From assembly GCA_003154055.1 (NCBI GenBank), contig PMCH01000346.1:1-6010 (forward strand): 6,010 nt of DNA, in the 5' to 3' direction. The notes beneath the pieces are model-generated. The model was given only the letters and a program-made list of their open reading frames with translations, did not search any database and was not told the DNA's origin. The first letter of the stretch is position 1, and every line of letters begins with the position of its first letter. The position numbers and the translations under genes were made by a program. This document shows positions 5,384 to 6,010 of the stretch, in pieces. This DNA is from Acidobacteriaceae bacterium. Lineage in GTDB: Bacteria > Acidobacteriota > Terriglobia > Terriglobales > Acidobacteriaceae.

Positions 5384-6010
5384 TTAGTCCCTGACGCCGT
5401 CCATGAACGCGCGCAATTTTCTTGAGCGCGAGGGATGGCGCAGTTTTCTTAGCGCCTTGGCTTCGATCTGGCGGATGCGTTCGCGGGTTACTGCGAACGA
5501 CTGGCCGACTTCTTCGAGCGTGTGCTCGCTTCCGTCTTCGAGTCCGAAGCGCATCTTGATTACTTTCTCTTCGCGCGGCGTGAGCGTGCGCAGCACCTGC
5601 GAGGTCTGGTCTTTCAGGTTGACGTTAATGACCGCCTCGGCCGGCGAGACGACCGCGCGGTCCTCGATGAAGTCGCCCAGGTGCGAGTCTTCCTCTTCGC
5701 CGATGGGCGTCTCGAGGGAGATCGGTTCCTGTGCGATCTTCAGGACCTTGCGGACCTTCGCGACCGGGATGTCCATGCGCTTGGCGATCTCTTCCGACGT
5801 CGGTTCGCGCCCCAGTTCCTGCACCAGCTGCCGCGACGTGCGGATCAGCTTGTTGATCGTTTCGATCATGTGCACCGGGATACGAATCGTACGCGCCTGG
5901 TCGGCAATGGCACGAGTAATCGCCTGGCGAATCCACCACGTGGCGTACGTCGAAAACTTGTAGCCACGGCGGTATTCGAACTTGTCCACGGCTTTCATCA
6001 GGCCGATGTT
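5384..6010 (-). CDS. rpoD: Primary RNA polymerase sigma factor (RpoD/SigA), C-terminal part; 5' end beyond the window
   Basis: The frame is open to the right edge, giving 208 residues that start at NIGLMKAVDKFEYRRGYKFS, the unmistakable sigma-70 region 2.2-2.4 boundary; the Met at 5998 is internal. Region 2.3/2.4 continues with STYATWWIRQAITRAIADQ (24-42), the -10 recognition helix and melting aromatics. Region 3.0 follows (IRIPVHMIETINK), then region 3 (ELGREPTSEEIAKRM...). Region 4 ends with a 4.2 helix-turn-helix, EEVGQSFAVTRERIRQIEAK, which reads the -35 element. The C-terminal RKLRAF segment is conserved in primary sigmas. The completeness of regions 2-4 and the near-canonical sequence point to the housekeeping factor and not an alternative sigma, though the N-terminal regions are not visible. 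The gene ends at a strong hairpin terminator, so the downstream metal genes are probably separate transcription units. Confidence 0.97.
   Translation of the reverse strand, partial: NIGLMKAVDKFEYRRGYKFSTYATWWIRQAITRAIADQARTIRIPVHMIETINKLIRTSRQLVQELGREPTSEEIAKRMDIPVAKVRKVLKIAQEPISLETPIGEEEDSHLGDFIEDRAVVSPAEAVINVNLKDQTSQVLRTLTPREEKVIKMRFGLEDGSEHTLEEVGQSFAVTRERIRQIEAKALRKLRHPSRSRKLRAFMDGVRD

Noticed and set aside
5403..5963. 186-codon plus-strand frame opposite the sigma factor
   Set aside because: It is antisense to highly conserved sigma-70 regions 2-4; the Ser/Arg-rich translation is typical of a shadow frame.

Overview
The window is a moderately GC-rich bacterial chromosome segment. It reads as an ordinary housekeeping and metal-homeostasis region, with no mobile elements, CRISPR arrays, tRNAs or rRNAs that I can see. 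The combination of genes suggests an Acidobacteriota (Terriglobia-like) genome: a CusF-like/SCO fusion, a CcmH with a Cys-Cys-Trp motif, a small secreted protein with an ACCRRNGKHHC motif, and a GGCGGACA...TGTCCGCC intergenic hairpin. That assignment is from memory of similar proteins and was not checked by a search.

Layout. Positions 1-756 (+) hold the 3' part of a LOG-family (TIGR00730-type) Rossmann-fold gene. It converges on everything else across a short spacer (757-820) with two hairpins. From the right edge leftwards, all genes are on the minus strand. First comes the C-terminal part of the primary sigma factor (5384-6010), which ends at a good intrinsic terminator (5326-5352). Then a small exported Cys/His-rich protein of unknown function (4849-5217). 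After a 141-nt spacer comes a tightly packed five-gene operon: CusF-like/SCO lipoprotein (3802-4707), monoheme cytochrome c lipoprotein (3449-3805), CcmH-like protein (2976-3452), FeoA (2713-2979) and FeoB (821-2716).

How the genes work together. Every junction in the five-gene operon is a stop/start overlap (ATGA, ATGA, ATGA, GTGA), so the proteins are probably translationally coupled. Three products sit outside or on the outer face of the cytoplasmic membrane and carry metal or thiol chemistry: a copper-binding and thiol-redox lipoprotein, a heme c lipoprotein, and a cytochrome c maturation-type dithiol protein. The other two form a ferrous iron import pair. The operon therefore joins copper handling, cytochrome c assembly or electron transfer, and Fe(II) uptake. 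The upstream Cys/His-rich secreted protein may belong to the same metal theme, but this is inference.

The main points worth a second look are the coupled Cu/heme/Fe operon, the adjacent cysteines replacing CxxC in the CcmH-like protein, the CX5C spacing and added copper domain of the SCO protein, and the unknown Cys/His-rich exported protein. I found no wholly new system that the sequence alone can prove.
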